Source of the DNA: Heliocidaris erythrogramma
Lineage: Eukaryota; Echinodermata; Echinoidea; Camarodonta; Echinometridae
Length of the DNA stretch: 64,000 bases
Direction: 5' to 3'
Assembly (NCBI GenBank): GCA_025617745.1
Contig: CM046855.1
Location: 46,107,813-46,171,812, forward strand
Shown here piece after piece: positions 43,905 to 55,631 of this stretch. The notes beneath the pieces were generated by a model. The model was not told the origin of the DNA. It searched no databases and saw nothing but the letters and a program-made list of their open reading frames with translations. Positions within the stretch are counted from its first letter, which is position 1, and each line of letters opens with the position of its first letter. The position numbers and the translations under genes were made by a program.

Positions 43905-44178
43905 TGCGGTGGGCGTGGTCCGTCAGATACCAGGCCAGTACATGGGCCTCATCAACTCGCTTTAGGTCACCCCGACGCGCCACGCTATCTTGCCTGATGC
44001 GAAAGGGCTAGCCAGCTCAGCTCAGCCAGCTTCACAACCGCCCAACAAGCTTCGGTATACTAGGCGTAGGCGTAGCTTCGAATTTCGCGATCGCAATCGC
44101 GTATACCTCCAGCTCACCTGCTTGTGCCGAGCGAGTCGAGTGCGCATAGTCGGACATCTTGGTCGGAAATTTCACTTT
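43905..44178 (+). promoter_or_regulatory. CpG-rich promoter and untranslated first exon of calpain B
   Basis: A sharp CpG/GC-rich island in AT-rich DNA, containing GGGCGTGG (a KLF/Sp-like box) near 43911 and several CG-rich words such as TTCGCGATCGCAATCGCG. It ends at the strong donor TTT|GTAAGTA (exon end 44178), 1.2 kb before the first coding exon of calpain B. The transcription start is not determined. A short ORF here (from 43990) has no recognisable similarity and I treat it as noncoding. Confidence 0.6.
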
Positions 44179-44484
44179 GTAAGTACTGTTTGAGAAAACT
44201 ATTGCGATCTTAATTTCTAAATAAATAATTCAAATGACATACCGTACCATTCCTCCAATTGATTCAGTGGTTGCACTGAATGTAGGTCATTCTATTAAAT
44301 TCTAAACGGTCAAGTTAACATTTATGATTTAACAACATTTAACTGGACTCTGGCACTCCTGAATATTATTTGAAGGCATGAATGAATTAAGGGGGGGGGG
44401 GGGGGGTGCAAGCTACGCACTTTGTTTTCAATGTTTTCAATATCTAAACATGCTAATATAAATAGGTCATAGAACTCAGTAGTT

Positions 44485-44755
44485 TAGGTAAATTATGGGA
44501 AGTCTCTCCAAAATTTAAGGCAATATCGTGAAATAGTCCCCACTTCAAAAAAAATATAAGTTTTTTTAGGATTAGGATTAGGGTTAGGGTTTAGGATTAG
44601 GGTTTAGGATTAGGGTTAGGTTTTAGGGTTAGGGTTTAGGATTAGGATTAGGGTTAGGGTAGGGTTTAGGATTAGGGTTAGGGTTAGGGTTAGGGTATGC
44701 TGGGGACTATATCACGATTATGCCAAATTTAATTTACCATGCTTAACTTGATCTT
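44485..44755. repeat. Telomere-like TTAGGG tract inside an inverted repeat
   Basis: Between 44572 and 44697 lie about twenty TTAGGG, TTTAGG and ATTAGG words. They are flanked by AATATCGTGAAATAGTCCCC and its inverse GGGGACTATATCACGATT, with further arm homology outward (GGTAAATT...). Lies in intron 1 of calpain B. Confidence 0.85.
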
Positions 44756-45372
44756 CATACCATGAATTTTTGCTATAAATAGACTTATATTAATATCTGG
44801 ACAAATGTCACTTGCTGTCATGTCAGTGTCAGCCGGATTGTCATGATTGTCAAGTTGATAACATGATACATCATAATACCTCGCATATGTGTGAGTGGAT
44901 AGTGTCCCTAGATTTTACTTTATAGTCTAGGTCTATGCCCATGTAGAGTCAGTTCTAGACCAAAAATTCTGTCTCTAATGAACGAGAGACAGATTTTTAG
45001 GTCTAAGTCAAGTCTAGCCTGCCTATGTTTAAGAAAATGAAATTAATAATGGAATTCTTGTATTTGACGGATATGAATTTCAATCCAAGGTGTAGGTAAT
45101 GGGTAGCAAGATGAACAAAATTTACAAATTTGGAGACAAACCTCAATAAAATTCTTGTTTAGACACCTGAATAGTTTTTTGCGTTGTACATGTCACATAT
45201 TGTACACAGGGCTGTCAACTTTGGGGAACTGCGTGGTGGGAGATTTTTTTACTCCAAAATTTTCTGACAAGCCCCCCAAAAAGCCCCCCCCCCCCAAAAA
45301 AAAAGAGGTCATCAATGTTTTCGGGTGGCGTTAGCAACTAACAAAACTTATCCACATTTTCCTTCTTTGCAG

Positions 45373-45588
45373 GAAGCTGTGGATTCATTCATTTCTCTAG
45401 GAAAACGGAGATATTAAAACAAATTCACCATGCAGAAAATTGCTAAGCAAGGGGCGGAATATGACAACATTGTCAGGAAGTGCAGAAAGTCTGGTCAGCT
45501 CTGGGAAGACTGTCAGTTTCCTGCTACAGATGATTCTGTCTTCTTCTCCCAGAAACCACCTAGGCCATTCGAATGGAAGAGACCCAGT
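45373..45588 (+). CDS. Calpain B first coding exon (start codon 45430), gene continues beyond window
   Basis: Acceptor TTCTTTGCAG, donor AGT|GTAAGT. After a 57-base 5' UTR the ATG at 45430 opens MQKIAKQGAEYDNIVRKCRK, then LWEDCQFPATDDSVFFSQ and FEWKRPS. This is the classical calpain N-terminus (the L-x-EDxxFPA-x-(D/S)xS motif and the WKRP motif before the protease core). It is a second calpain gene, in tandem orientation with calpain A. It cannot be calpain A's missing 5' exon because it lies 26 kb downstream. The next exon (protease core) was not found up to 64000. Confidence 0.88.
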
Positions 45589-46994
45589 GTAAGTCTTGAC
45601 ACTTCTTTGGCCAACAAAACATGTACATGTATAGAAGCACAAGTGTATATTTTGTTTCTTGTGCAATTTGTTTTTGATTGTAATCTTGCTAGGAAACCCC
45701 ATTTTGATTCTATGTTGGTTGATGTCCCAGTGGTATCTGAAACCATTTAGGATCAAGACAAATTTCCTTTTAAAAATCTCAGTTCACTACTCTGCAAATT
45801 ATGTTGGCATACATCAAATTCATTATAAAAAAAAGTGTTAATAATGATAGTAGTTTACAGGTTGCAATGGTCATGTAAGATTTATCCCCGTTTTCTTATT
45901 CCTGCTCCTTTTTTTTTTCTCTTCTACCCACCTACTTTTTTTGATATTTTTACTTTGACGTGAACTAATTAAAGCACAAATTGTAGAAATCGAGAGAAAA
46001 AAGCAACACAAATCGTTCAACTAGTGCAATTTTGATTTTTAAACTTGTTTTGAACCACTGTAGTACGTGAACTAATGAAATTATTTTTGTATACATGTAC
46101 ATAAATCATACATATTTACTTCCAACTATAATTGTTACTATATCAGACAAGTCTCTGGCAAGCATCTGGGTAGTCAAGAGCAATCACTGTAGGCCTATTT
46201 GCATAAACATAAAGATGTTTGTAAATTTAGTTTTATTTATGGACTATATAATATCATACAGCCTCAAACGATTAATGAGGTCAAAGATGCCATTGCCTTC
46301 AGAAGGAACATACACATGTACACGTAAATGGTGCCAGTTTAGCTTGTACAGTGCAGTATAGCTGCAATGTTTGTGAAGATGAGTGCTTAAAAATTATTAC
46401 GTGATGAGGTCATAAAGGCTCCCCAAGGAGAGTCTGAACAAGTTTGTATACAGGTTTACACAGTGTACTACACGCACTCCTTCAAAAGGTCCTCAAAAGT
46501 GACAATTTTTGGCCTCTGTTATTTGGTACATGTATGTATTCTTTGGTTGAGTAAATGATTTCAGTTGAGATACTTTCATAAATACTGCATTTTATTTCAT
46601 TGTAAAAAGTTGACAAAACAAAAGAAAGGATGGTATATTCTTAAGTTTAGATATTTAGATATTTGTTGGTATTTGTACAGATCTAGCTTACATGGCCAGA
46701 TTAATTGCATGGGTGTGTATTCAACTGAACAAGACAGAAGTTAATGAGTAATCTGGAGGTTTTCCAAATTAAGGTCAATCATTAACAGTAATTACCAGGC
46801 AGACGAAAGATAAGAAAAGAATGTTGTTCCTTCCTGAAAACTATTTGAGTTTAGATATATTTTAAGTGGTTGATACATGATGCATTTGTTTGGAACAGCC
46901 TGGAGGATGTTCTTGTTGATAAAGAGGGCAGGACATGAAAATGTAACCTGATTTTTATGACTTTACATTTTGAATAAGTCGGTGTGTTTCCATT
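45589..46994. other. Calpain B intron, no feature seen
   Basis: AT-rich intron with nothing recognised. Confidence 0.55.
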
Positions 46995-46998
46995 TTAA

Positions 46999-47297
46999 AG
47001 GGGTATTAAACTGGCAGAATTTGAACAGCACCATCTTAAGTGATTGCTAAATTAAGACTATAATTTGAAAATTAATTGCATTTTATTTTGAATTTTGACA
47101 AACAGATTGTTTGGATAATAGGCAAATTTTATATTTCGAACTATTATTTTTGACTTGGCATTGTGGAAAATTGTGTGCAGGTACATTCTAAGCTTCTACA
47201 AACTAGAATGGGGCATGATGGGAAAATGAGAGGCACAGATACTTATCAAATCCTATTGAAGGATGGCGCTATTGAGGAGCTTCAGTTTACTGTCACT
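46999..47297. mobile_element. TTAA-flanked MITE (AGGGGTATTAAACTG ends)
   Basis: TTAA at 46995-46998 and 47298-47301. AGGGGTATTAAACTG pairs imperfectly with CAGTTTACTGTCACT. A 62-codon ORF inside has no recognisable similarity. Confidence 0.6.
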
Positions 47298-47301
47298 TTA
47301 A

Positions 47302-49805
47302 AGCCCATGAACAGAGAAGGCCCCCTAACTTTGTCTGCCAGATTTCTATGATATTTGGTGATAATTGCAAGATCTGACAGTTCATAGTGTCTCTTAATTT
47401 TTGTATCCCCATGTGGAATATTAAACAAATGACTTTGCCAGAGATACATGTATGGAGCCAAGTCCAAGATATAGAAGTTTGTCACTGATCGAGGATTTTT
47501 ACGAAAGTTGACTGGTGTATGAAACAACACAATGTACAGAAAAAAACGAACTTCCATTCAGAAAGAAAAAGAAGAAAGAAAGAAGGAAAAAATGATAAGA
47601 TTATGTCACAGGCACAGCATTTGGCCTACATATCTGTAGATTATATAGTTCTGCCTATTACAAACCATAACATTAGCAAACTAGTGGAAGACATTGCAAA
47701 CCGTGTGCTTTATTACCCTATACTCTTGATTCCAGTGCTTCTTGCATTTTTTCACGAGTAATTGGGCAGGATACTGACTGATTATTGGGTTAAAGAATTA
47801 CCTCTACCCATCCGTAGCATGGCCTAAGTAATTGGCTGACCCTGCAATACAATATGAAAGTATATTCTCAGTCAACATGAAACTTGGGTCACAGGATTAT
47901 ACCCCACCCAACCCCCTGAGGTTGGGAGCCATTCTTCCATTGAAGTACAGTCATCATTAAAGTCTGTAGAATTCTTGAATAAATATCGGCTGTATAGAAC
48001 AAAATCAACTGGGCATGACATTGATTTTTGCAGGAAAGGGGACAAAAGCAAAGCTGCAGAAGTGTATCACAATTGGCAAAGTAACTTCTCCATGTCTTAG
48101 GGATTGGCCATGGGACGATGAATTTGATCCGTACAATCTTTTCATTAGCAGCAAACATTAGATTTCTTCCATTTGCTTTCCTGTGTAGACTGTGAACTGC
48201 ATACAATCATCTGCATTGTCTGATCACAAGGCACTCAAGCATAAATAACGCTCTCTTTAAAAACGACCATCCTTGATTTGCATTATCCTCAATCAATGGC
48301 TTTTATGGCCTTTCACTCACAGATCAAATGTGTTTTAAATGTAATTTACAGTGAGACTCTTTTTCGAAAAAAAGTCATCAATGGTACATGTAGATCACAT
48401 TACAAATGAGAGCATTATTGCATAGTTCACATTACTTAGTCATTGAAAATCACCCCTATACTAAAACTCCAAAATAGATGACACTTCAGGTAGAAATTAC
48501 CTTTTTGTTCCAGGAAGCTCTTTTTTATAATTTGTTATTATAAAATTGAGATTTCCTAGCTGTCATTTGTGTATATTTAAGCAGTATTTTTTTTCTTACC
48601 AGAGCTAATACAATTTCCAGTTGCTTCTTTCCAGAGTTAAGAAATTGCTCACTGCTCCCATGTATTTCATAATCTGTCTCTAGTCCCAAATTCTCACCTT
48701 TTCATGTTGCTGACTGTTCAGCAATTAATCATTTTTTTTTAATTCAAATTCATGTGGCAGACATGTGATTTTCAACATCTTTAAAGATTACTTGGATTCT
48801 ATGAGAGTTATATTCCTCATCATGACCAGAATACAATCTGAAATGTATCCGTACATGTAGGGCATTTTTATACTTGAATGAAAGAATTGAATTTCAGACT
48901 GGCCCTATTACTTACAGTCTGCCAATTGCTCTTGATATTGTTACTTTTGTGAACCTAAGACTCCTGTTGAAATAAGAAGCTTTGTATTTGGGTGAGAGAA
49001 TCATTGTCAGTAATTTGCACAGACTGTTTTCAAACCCTTATCATGCACAGTGGGATAAGTTTGGTTGCTTGTAAAAAAAAATGGAGGGGGGGGGGGGGCT
49101 ACCCCTGGTTATCATCCTAGCTTGCCATAATTCTGAAAATGTTTTATTTCATAAACAAGACTTGGAGGTATTCAACCTGTTCATTGTACAATCATGTAGG
49201 TGTGCAATTTTGCATGGTTATGAGCTGAAATTCACAAATCTTTTATTTTTTGTTTGTTTTAGTTTTTCAAAGCTAGTCTTGTTATTTTTAGTTTGTAAAT
49301 CTGAAAAATGGATTATTTGTGAGGGGGGCGGTTTAAAAGGGCTACCAACTGTGATACCCTGTCTTGCGACTGTATGTTTAAAGATGATGAAAAGATGTGC
49401 ATTAAATCCAAATTTGATAGTGGTTGAGTTGCTTGGCTACTTTATAAAAGACCAGTAGCACAGTGATGAAATATGAACTGACATAAGATGTGAAGCTTCC
49501 TGTTATCACAGTCACTGTGTCATTTTTGATCTTTCCTGTCAAAATCTTATGTCAATGTACCTATATGCAGGAAGTTAGGGCACATGTATTAGGTTACTGT
49601 GAAAAGACATTATCAAGCACCAGGAAGAATAAAGGTGAATGATATGTCATGTTTTGTTAAAAGCAAGTATTATGGCTTGGTTACCTTTCCTGTATACAGG
49701 GCCATTAGGGTGCAGCAGACCAAAGCATCAGATAAGTATTCATGTACAAAGCATGGTGGTGTTTGCTTCAAGATAGCACAGAAGATTGTTTTTCAACACT
49801 CTGAG
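47302..49805. other. Calpain B intron, no gene seen
   Basis: Several short ORFs of no recognisable family and a poly-G run at 49085. Nothing I can support as an exon. Confidence 0.5.
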
Positions 49806-49809
49806 TTAT

Positions 49810-50944
49810 TAGGCCAGTTTCGTAATGTTTGCACAGACCTTTAAACCCGATTACGTAATTGGAGCGTTGGACAAACAATGGTGACCAGTGGTGGGAAGCT
49901 GCTATTGTACATCGTGCTTCACTGCACTACTACTACCCTTTGTTCGCTATTGAACTGTTTGTTGCATTATTATTTGAACAGATTATTAAATAAAAGTTTG
50001 GATATCTTTTTCAACATACTATTCAATATTTCGAGCATACTAACGGTTCAAACAAAGGTCGGAAAAAGTGAAAACACTCAGTGTTGTTAAGGGACGTGTA
50101 ACAGCGACACCCGCTATGACCAACGGCAACGTCCACATACATGTACATGCGAGGGGTTTTTTCATCCCCCTTCCAAAACAGAAAACAATGATGGACAAAT
50201 ACAAAATTTGGTTGAAAGTATGCGGAAGGAAAGACTTCAGAGTGGATAACATTAAAAAATCTACATACATCTGTTCAAAACATTTTGTCTGGGGAGCAGG
50301 GCCTACCCGGTACCCGAGCACCCACATCCACTGTCTGCTGCAGCAACGGAGCTTGAGCAGCGACTGGCTGCTACAGCCGTCCACCCAAGTCCACGCGATA
50401 GACAGTCGATAGCACCCCGGCCACAGAAGCGAAACTTGCGCCCGAGGTCGATGGCGTGGTACCAGAAAATGAAGCCAATATTGACGAAAGCGAAGTACCA
50501 CAAAATGCGTTTGGAGAACTTACTTTTAAATCTCTTATTTCTTTTGTTATGAACCCTATAAAATCCCGAGAAAAAAGTATATTCAAAAGAACTTTCCCTC
50601 CCATTCAGGCACTCTCGAAACGGAGTGGATGATGGATAACAAGTCTCTGCTTGTTGTATCCTACGGTATAATCTCCTCTTTCTCGGAAGAAAATCTTGTA
50701 AATTCTTCACACTAAACTTGTCAAAAGACAGTAAGGAAGCCATCAAAACAAAATCAAAAGTTGAGCAAGGTAATCGTAGACTAATAGTGAAAATACAAAT
50801 GAAATAAAAATACGAGGTAACGGAAATCGGTGTGGAGCAATACCAAAAGCATGAATCCAATATGGCGGTATGTCAAAGCTTGACCAACCTGGTTACTATT
50901 ACCAGGCATTATGTCATCATGCTCGCATCGCCGAAACTGGCCTA
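49810..50944. mobile_element. 1.1-kb TIR element carrying a decayed THAP-like ORF
   Basis: TAGGCCAGTTTCG at the left and CGAAACTGGCCTA at the right, flanked by TTAT at 49806-49809 and 50945-50948. The interior is richer in CpG than the surrounding intron. Confidence 0.75.
50068..50340 (+). pseudogene. THAP-like zinc-finger remnant
   Basis: The plus frame contains ARGFFIPLPKQKTM, YKIWLKVCGRKDF, then STYICSKHFVWGAGPTRYP. C-x2-H-F followed by GGxPT-like residues is the second half of a THAP domain as found in transposon-derived proteins. The first Cys pair is not intact in this frame; TGTTGT...TGT near 50082 lies in another frame. Confidence 0.55.
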
Positions 50945-51461
50945 TTATTAAAGGATATTTCTTGAATCATCAGTTTTGTCTATAGATCTCTTCTATAGAT
51001 CTCTTCTATAGATGTTGCCAACAAGTATTAAGACAGGTTGTCACTGAGAGCTGTTTTCATATGCAGATGCAACATTTATTCTTTAGAAATAGAAGAACAA
51101 GAAGAAAAAGAAGGGAAAATTCACATTTCAAGATAAGAATTTTTGTAACAAACAGGGTCTGTATGATTTTTGAAACAATAAAAGACTTGATTCTTTAGCA
51201 CACCTCATGTATGCTCTTCCAAAGTGAATGTTGTAGATCCAAACATTGTTGTACATTGTACATGAAGATTGCATGTCATCTTAGATACAACGTGGAACCA
51301 GTCGAAAGTTTCAGGGGCATTGCACTATTTACTTTTTTAATGAAAGCTTCTGGCCTGGATGTATGCCCAAAGAAAGTTGTATGCAAATTATATTTTCATA
51401 CCACATTCAAACAGGTGTGAAATGAGTCATGAAGTCTGAAAGTTCAGGCAGAGGACCAGGA

Positions 51462-51600
51462 CCCTGTTTCATAAAACTTATCATCAATGACAATTTGCAA
51501 TAACTGTTATAAGCTACTGAAATCCTTGCATCTGATTGGCTGAGAGCAAATTTGTCTTTAAAAATCACTGACAAGACACTTGATGAAATGCCCTCCAGGT
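51462..51600. mobile_element. CCAATCAG-core MITE, copy 7, chimeric arms
   Basis: Left arm CCCTGTTTCATAAAACTTAT is of the copy 2/3 type. Right arm ATCACTGACAAGACACTTGA is of the copy 1/5/8 type. Core CATCTGATTGGCTGAGAGCA. Confidence 0.8.
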
Positions 51601-54240
51601 TTGCTACATATGTAAAAGAGTCTGTAATTTGTTTTTGTTTTTATTTGTTTATTATTATTTTTTTTTTGGGGGGGTAGGAAAGTCATCTGTTGAAATATAC
51701 AGTGTATGCACATGGTTTTACAAAATTATCTTAATCTCATTTTATTTACGAGAAAATCATGGACAACTTCATGGATGATTTTTTAAATCATTGTTTATTG
51801 AATGATACTGAAATATGTTTTTCATTATCACCAAGGTGGATACATGTATGGTCTGATAAGAATAAAATGTTTTCATATCTATATTCATGTACATATACAT
51901 ATAATCTATTCCTTATGGACGTCTGCCAACGATACATTGTAATTTTTAGCCTATTTTGACATCTGGATCAATCAAGAGAATTGTAACTGATTCCTCGATC
52001 AATCCAACTCCAGTCCTTTGATGCATTGTTAAACTTAATAGGAAAATGCTTATTATTTGGTATTTTTGATAGATCATGCCAAAAGATTGATTACATAAAA
52101 AAGGAGCTTTTTTTTCATTCATACATTTTATGACCTGTCATTGAGTGAACTTTAAGTCAGAAAACCCACAAATCAAGTTCCTGTCTAACTTCTCATTTTT
52201 CTCCTCAAATGAATTTTCTCTGTAGAGATTACTTTCCTCATTTTTTTCTTCATGGCTTTGCTGCTGATTTAGGCATGATTCATCATACGGAATGGGAGTT
52301 TTTTTTTTAAATAGATTTTTATCCAGGGTATTTAGAATATGTATGGTTCTCAAGAGTGACACAGATTCTAAGCAATTTGGAGCAAATATATGCACCTAAA
52401 ATGTCTAGAGTAGCTCTTTGTCTGGGTAAGACATATGTACATGTACAATGTATCCCATTTGGAATTGGACAAAGTTTGGGAAATATCCTAGACAGTGTTT
52501 CCCCAGTTTTAGAAAATAAAATGAGCTCAAATGACAATAGAAGTATGTGTTTAATGTTACAGCAGCATACTTCAACATTCGACCCTCCCTTTATTGACTC
52601 ACGAACACATGTATCCTTGCTAGGTTTCAGGTGAAAATGGCTCTCGATTATGCTGGAGTCAACATTCGATATTTGAAGTTCATGAACCAGGAGTCTTGAG
52701 AAGGGATGAATTGTCACTCAAACTCTCGTAAATCACAATGTGCTTTTGTTGGAAAACAAACAAATCAAGCCAAGGGTATGTTTTAGAGTGTAATTTGCAA
52801 TGAAATATTTGCAAGGAGGCTGGAAGCCTAAAAATATGTTCTGATATTTGTTGAATGACTTCAGGAAATGACTTTTTATCCCTTTTTTTTTTACTGGAAT
52901 GTTTGTTATCTTTGGTAAGGAATGATGTTTAAATTTTATGGGATAAAAAAATTCTTTCTTTTTTTCGTTCAGAACATGAATTACAACTCTACAAGTACAA
53001 ATTACATTTCCCAATCAGCTCTTTCAGAAATAAACGTTTAAAATTTTGGAAAATAAGAATATGATATACATGTAATTATTTGAATAGACAATTTTGAAGT
53101 TCTAGAATTTAAAGACTGACGATGATATCAATTCTCACTACAGTGTTTTCATTTTAGATAATCCTTCCTATTCGATGGTATGTTTTATAGTTAAGAAAAT
53201 ACAGAGTTATGGTTTAACGATCCTAATTGTTTGTTATTGTACACTGTATGTGTATATCAGTTGAAAGTTTAGAGAAAGATATGCTGTACCCAGTTGTACC
53301 AGTTGTACAGCTGGCACTGTATCCGAAAAAAAGAAGAAGATAGAAGCAAAATCAGATAACTTTTATTAATAGGGCAATGAGGGCCTACAGCTTCCATTCA
53401 CTAGAATTTTACTCCTCAATGAAATCTACACATACGCTCTATATAAGAATCACGATTCCTGTCATATTATGAGATCCTAATAATCCTAATAATCAGGCTA
53501 TGCCAGACTACTTGAAGAGACCTTATGCCCCAGGTGAGCTCAAAAATTGAATTTGATTTCTTTCTGCTCACTGGAGGTTATAGCTGGCTGCCTGCCCTGG
53601 GAGGCATCAGAGGTCACGAGGTCAGACGAAACTATTCAATGATTCTGAGTCAGGTTGAGGAACGTCAATGTCATTAGTGTTCTGACTTCTGAGTGCTGTA
53701 TCCATATGTACAACAATGATAGTATTCTTCTCTTTGTTGGGTAGGCCTATGCAAAGTAGGAAAATGCAGTGGCAAGGGGGGGGGGGGGGCGGGGATGCAG
53801 TTTTGGGCCATCTCTTGAATATTAAAAATACATGTAGCACCACAGAGCTTATATTTTGTATCTGGCTTACATGTGGTATTCAGCGGGTTAAATGTCATAA
53901 TTATGTTGATACCTGTACCATGACCAAGCCCTTTTTTTTTCTTCTTTTGTTTTTTTGAGCAGGTAGCATACTGTGTAGGCCTACTTCATAATTATTAATA
54001 GCGCTTCCTCATGTGATACATGTAGTTGATGCTTCCTACATGTATTTACAAGTGCTCCACATTATGTGTTGTTCATGCTATGGTGCCTTTAATAATTTCC
54101 TACATGTATGTGTACTGAAAGCTATTGTCAATGTGAAATGAAAAACCAATTACATTAACTGATTATGACTGGGCATGCATTATATGTTGGCCATTAAATA
54201 TATTATCTAGTCGGTCGCCTCCCAATTCTCCATCTAAGCC
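51601..54240. other. Calpain B intron, no gene seen
   Basis: Includes poly-T/poly-G at 51658-51676 and poly-G at 53777-53791. No exon supported. Confidence 0.5.
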
Positions 54241-54499
54241 TCCCATTCTCTCTCCCCCCCCCCCCCCCCTCCCCTCTTGCTCTCTCTATTGCTGTTTTCC
54301 CCTTTTCCCCTCCTGCCACTACAGTATCTCATTGTCGAATTCCCTTTTCTCACTTATCTTTTCTCTCTCTATTCTCGTCGCTCATCTCATACTAACTTGC
54401 ATGTAGACCCTGCCATTTTATTTGCATTCCATTTGAAGCTTTCTCAATTTGTTTTTCAATTTCAGTCATATCTTCTTACTGTACAAATCCTTAGGTATA

Positions 54500-54960
54500 T
54501 CAGTTCAATTCAATTCAATTCAATTTCGGTTTATTAATATAAAATATACAATGCAGTAGTCCAATGCCTAATAGTGCAATGGAAACATAAAATCAGAAAC
54601 AGGAATAATTGTTTACAGTTAAAAGTATTAAAAAATTAAAGTTATTATATAAAAGTACCTAGAGTCTACATCAAACTTTATGATATTGTAATAAAATGAT
54701 AGTGATGAAAAAATTAGCATCAGGCTGCAAAAGTATTGAATAAAAAAGATCATTTTTCAAATCCACTTTTAAAACTTAAATATATACATGTACCAGTAAA
54801 TAAAATCAGCTGGAATATTATTATATGAGGTAAAATCATGTTTAGAATGTACATGTATGTAACAAGCCCCCACAAATGGAAAAAGCTTCTTCCATTTCAC
54901 AAGTTCACACTCAAGCTCCTATAGTCACTGTGCGTAACCCTATGAACTGTAATTGCATTA
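54500..54960 (-). mobile_element. Probable LINE 3' end with (AATTG)n tail
   Basis: TTCAATTCAATTCAATTCAA followed by TTTCGGTTTATTAATATAAA, the same layout as the 29239 LINE end (short-repeat tail, then TTTATT-ACT-AATATAAA). No coding part recognised. Confidence 0.5.
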
Positions 54961-55249
54961 TGATAGCCAATGGCAAGACTTCAATTTGAGTGGGTCATTC
55001 GGGATGTACAATCAAAATTGCCATAGACCTTGGCCCTGCAGCTTGCTCATAAAAATTCCAACTGTGTTGTACTGGGATGCTTGTACATGTAGATAGAGAT
55101 GTTTGCCTGATTAACATATTTTTGATTGAGAACTGAAAATGTATTTGGTCATTGGAAATAATGGACAAGTGTATAAGAACATGAAACATGAACTAAATAT
55201 AATATTTAATTTTTTTTAAATGGAAGTTATGGATATTATCTTGAGTCAT

Positions 55250-55310
55250 AAGGAGAAGGGCATTAAATTTCCTTAAACAAATTGACCACCCTTTTGGCTC
55301 CAAGCAGATG
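55250..55310. repeat. GAGAGCCAGAAGGGC hairpin family, diverged copy 3
   Basis: GAGAAGGGCATTAAATTTCC ... CCACCCTTTTGGCTCC; partial stem. Confidence 0.5.
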
Positions 55311-55566
55311 ATGTACATGTATGTAAACATCATTTCTTGTATAAATGCATCTTACAATTGCATTATCTGGCGCAAATATTCTTTTTTGAATGAGGAGCGC
55401 CTCAAAGCTTAAATAAACAAACAAACAAACAATTGAACAAATTACGTGATAGATTTCAACTATGCAAATAATTATGCATGTTTGTTTATTTTGGGGATTC
55501 ATATTAATTTTTTCTCAGTGAAATGTGAAGATTGATCATGATATCAAAGAGTATGTGATATTTTCA

Positions 55567-55631
55567 GTTGAGAGCCAAAAGGGTGTTAGGAGGATCAGAG
55601 TTTAATAACCTTCTGGCTCTCAGGAGATGAT
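55567..55631. repeat. GAGAGCCAGAAGGGC hairpin family, copy 4
   Basis: GTTGAGAGCCAAAAGGGTGT and AATAACCTTCTGGCTCTCAG pair over about 18 bases. Confidence 0.75.

Noticed and set aside
44570-44700. True telomere or chromosome-fusion site
   Set aside because: Repeats are degenerate, short and enclosed by an inverted repeat within an intron.
50303-50860. 185-codon minus-strand ORF
   Set aside because: Lies inside the TIR element with no recognisable domain, and is partly antisense to the THAP-like frame.
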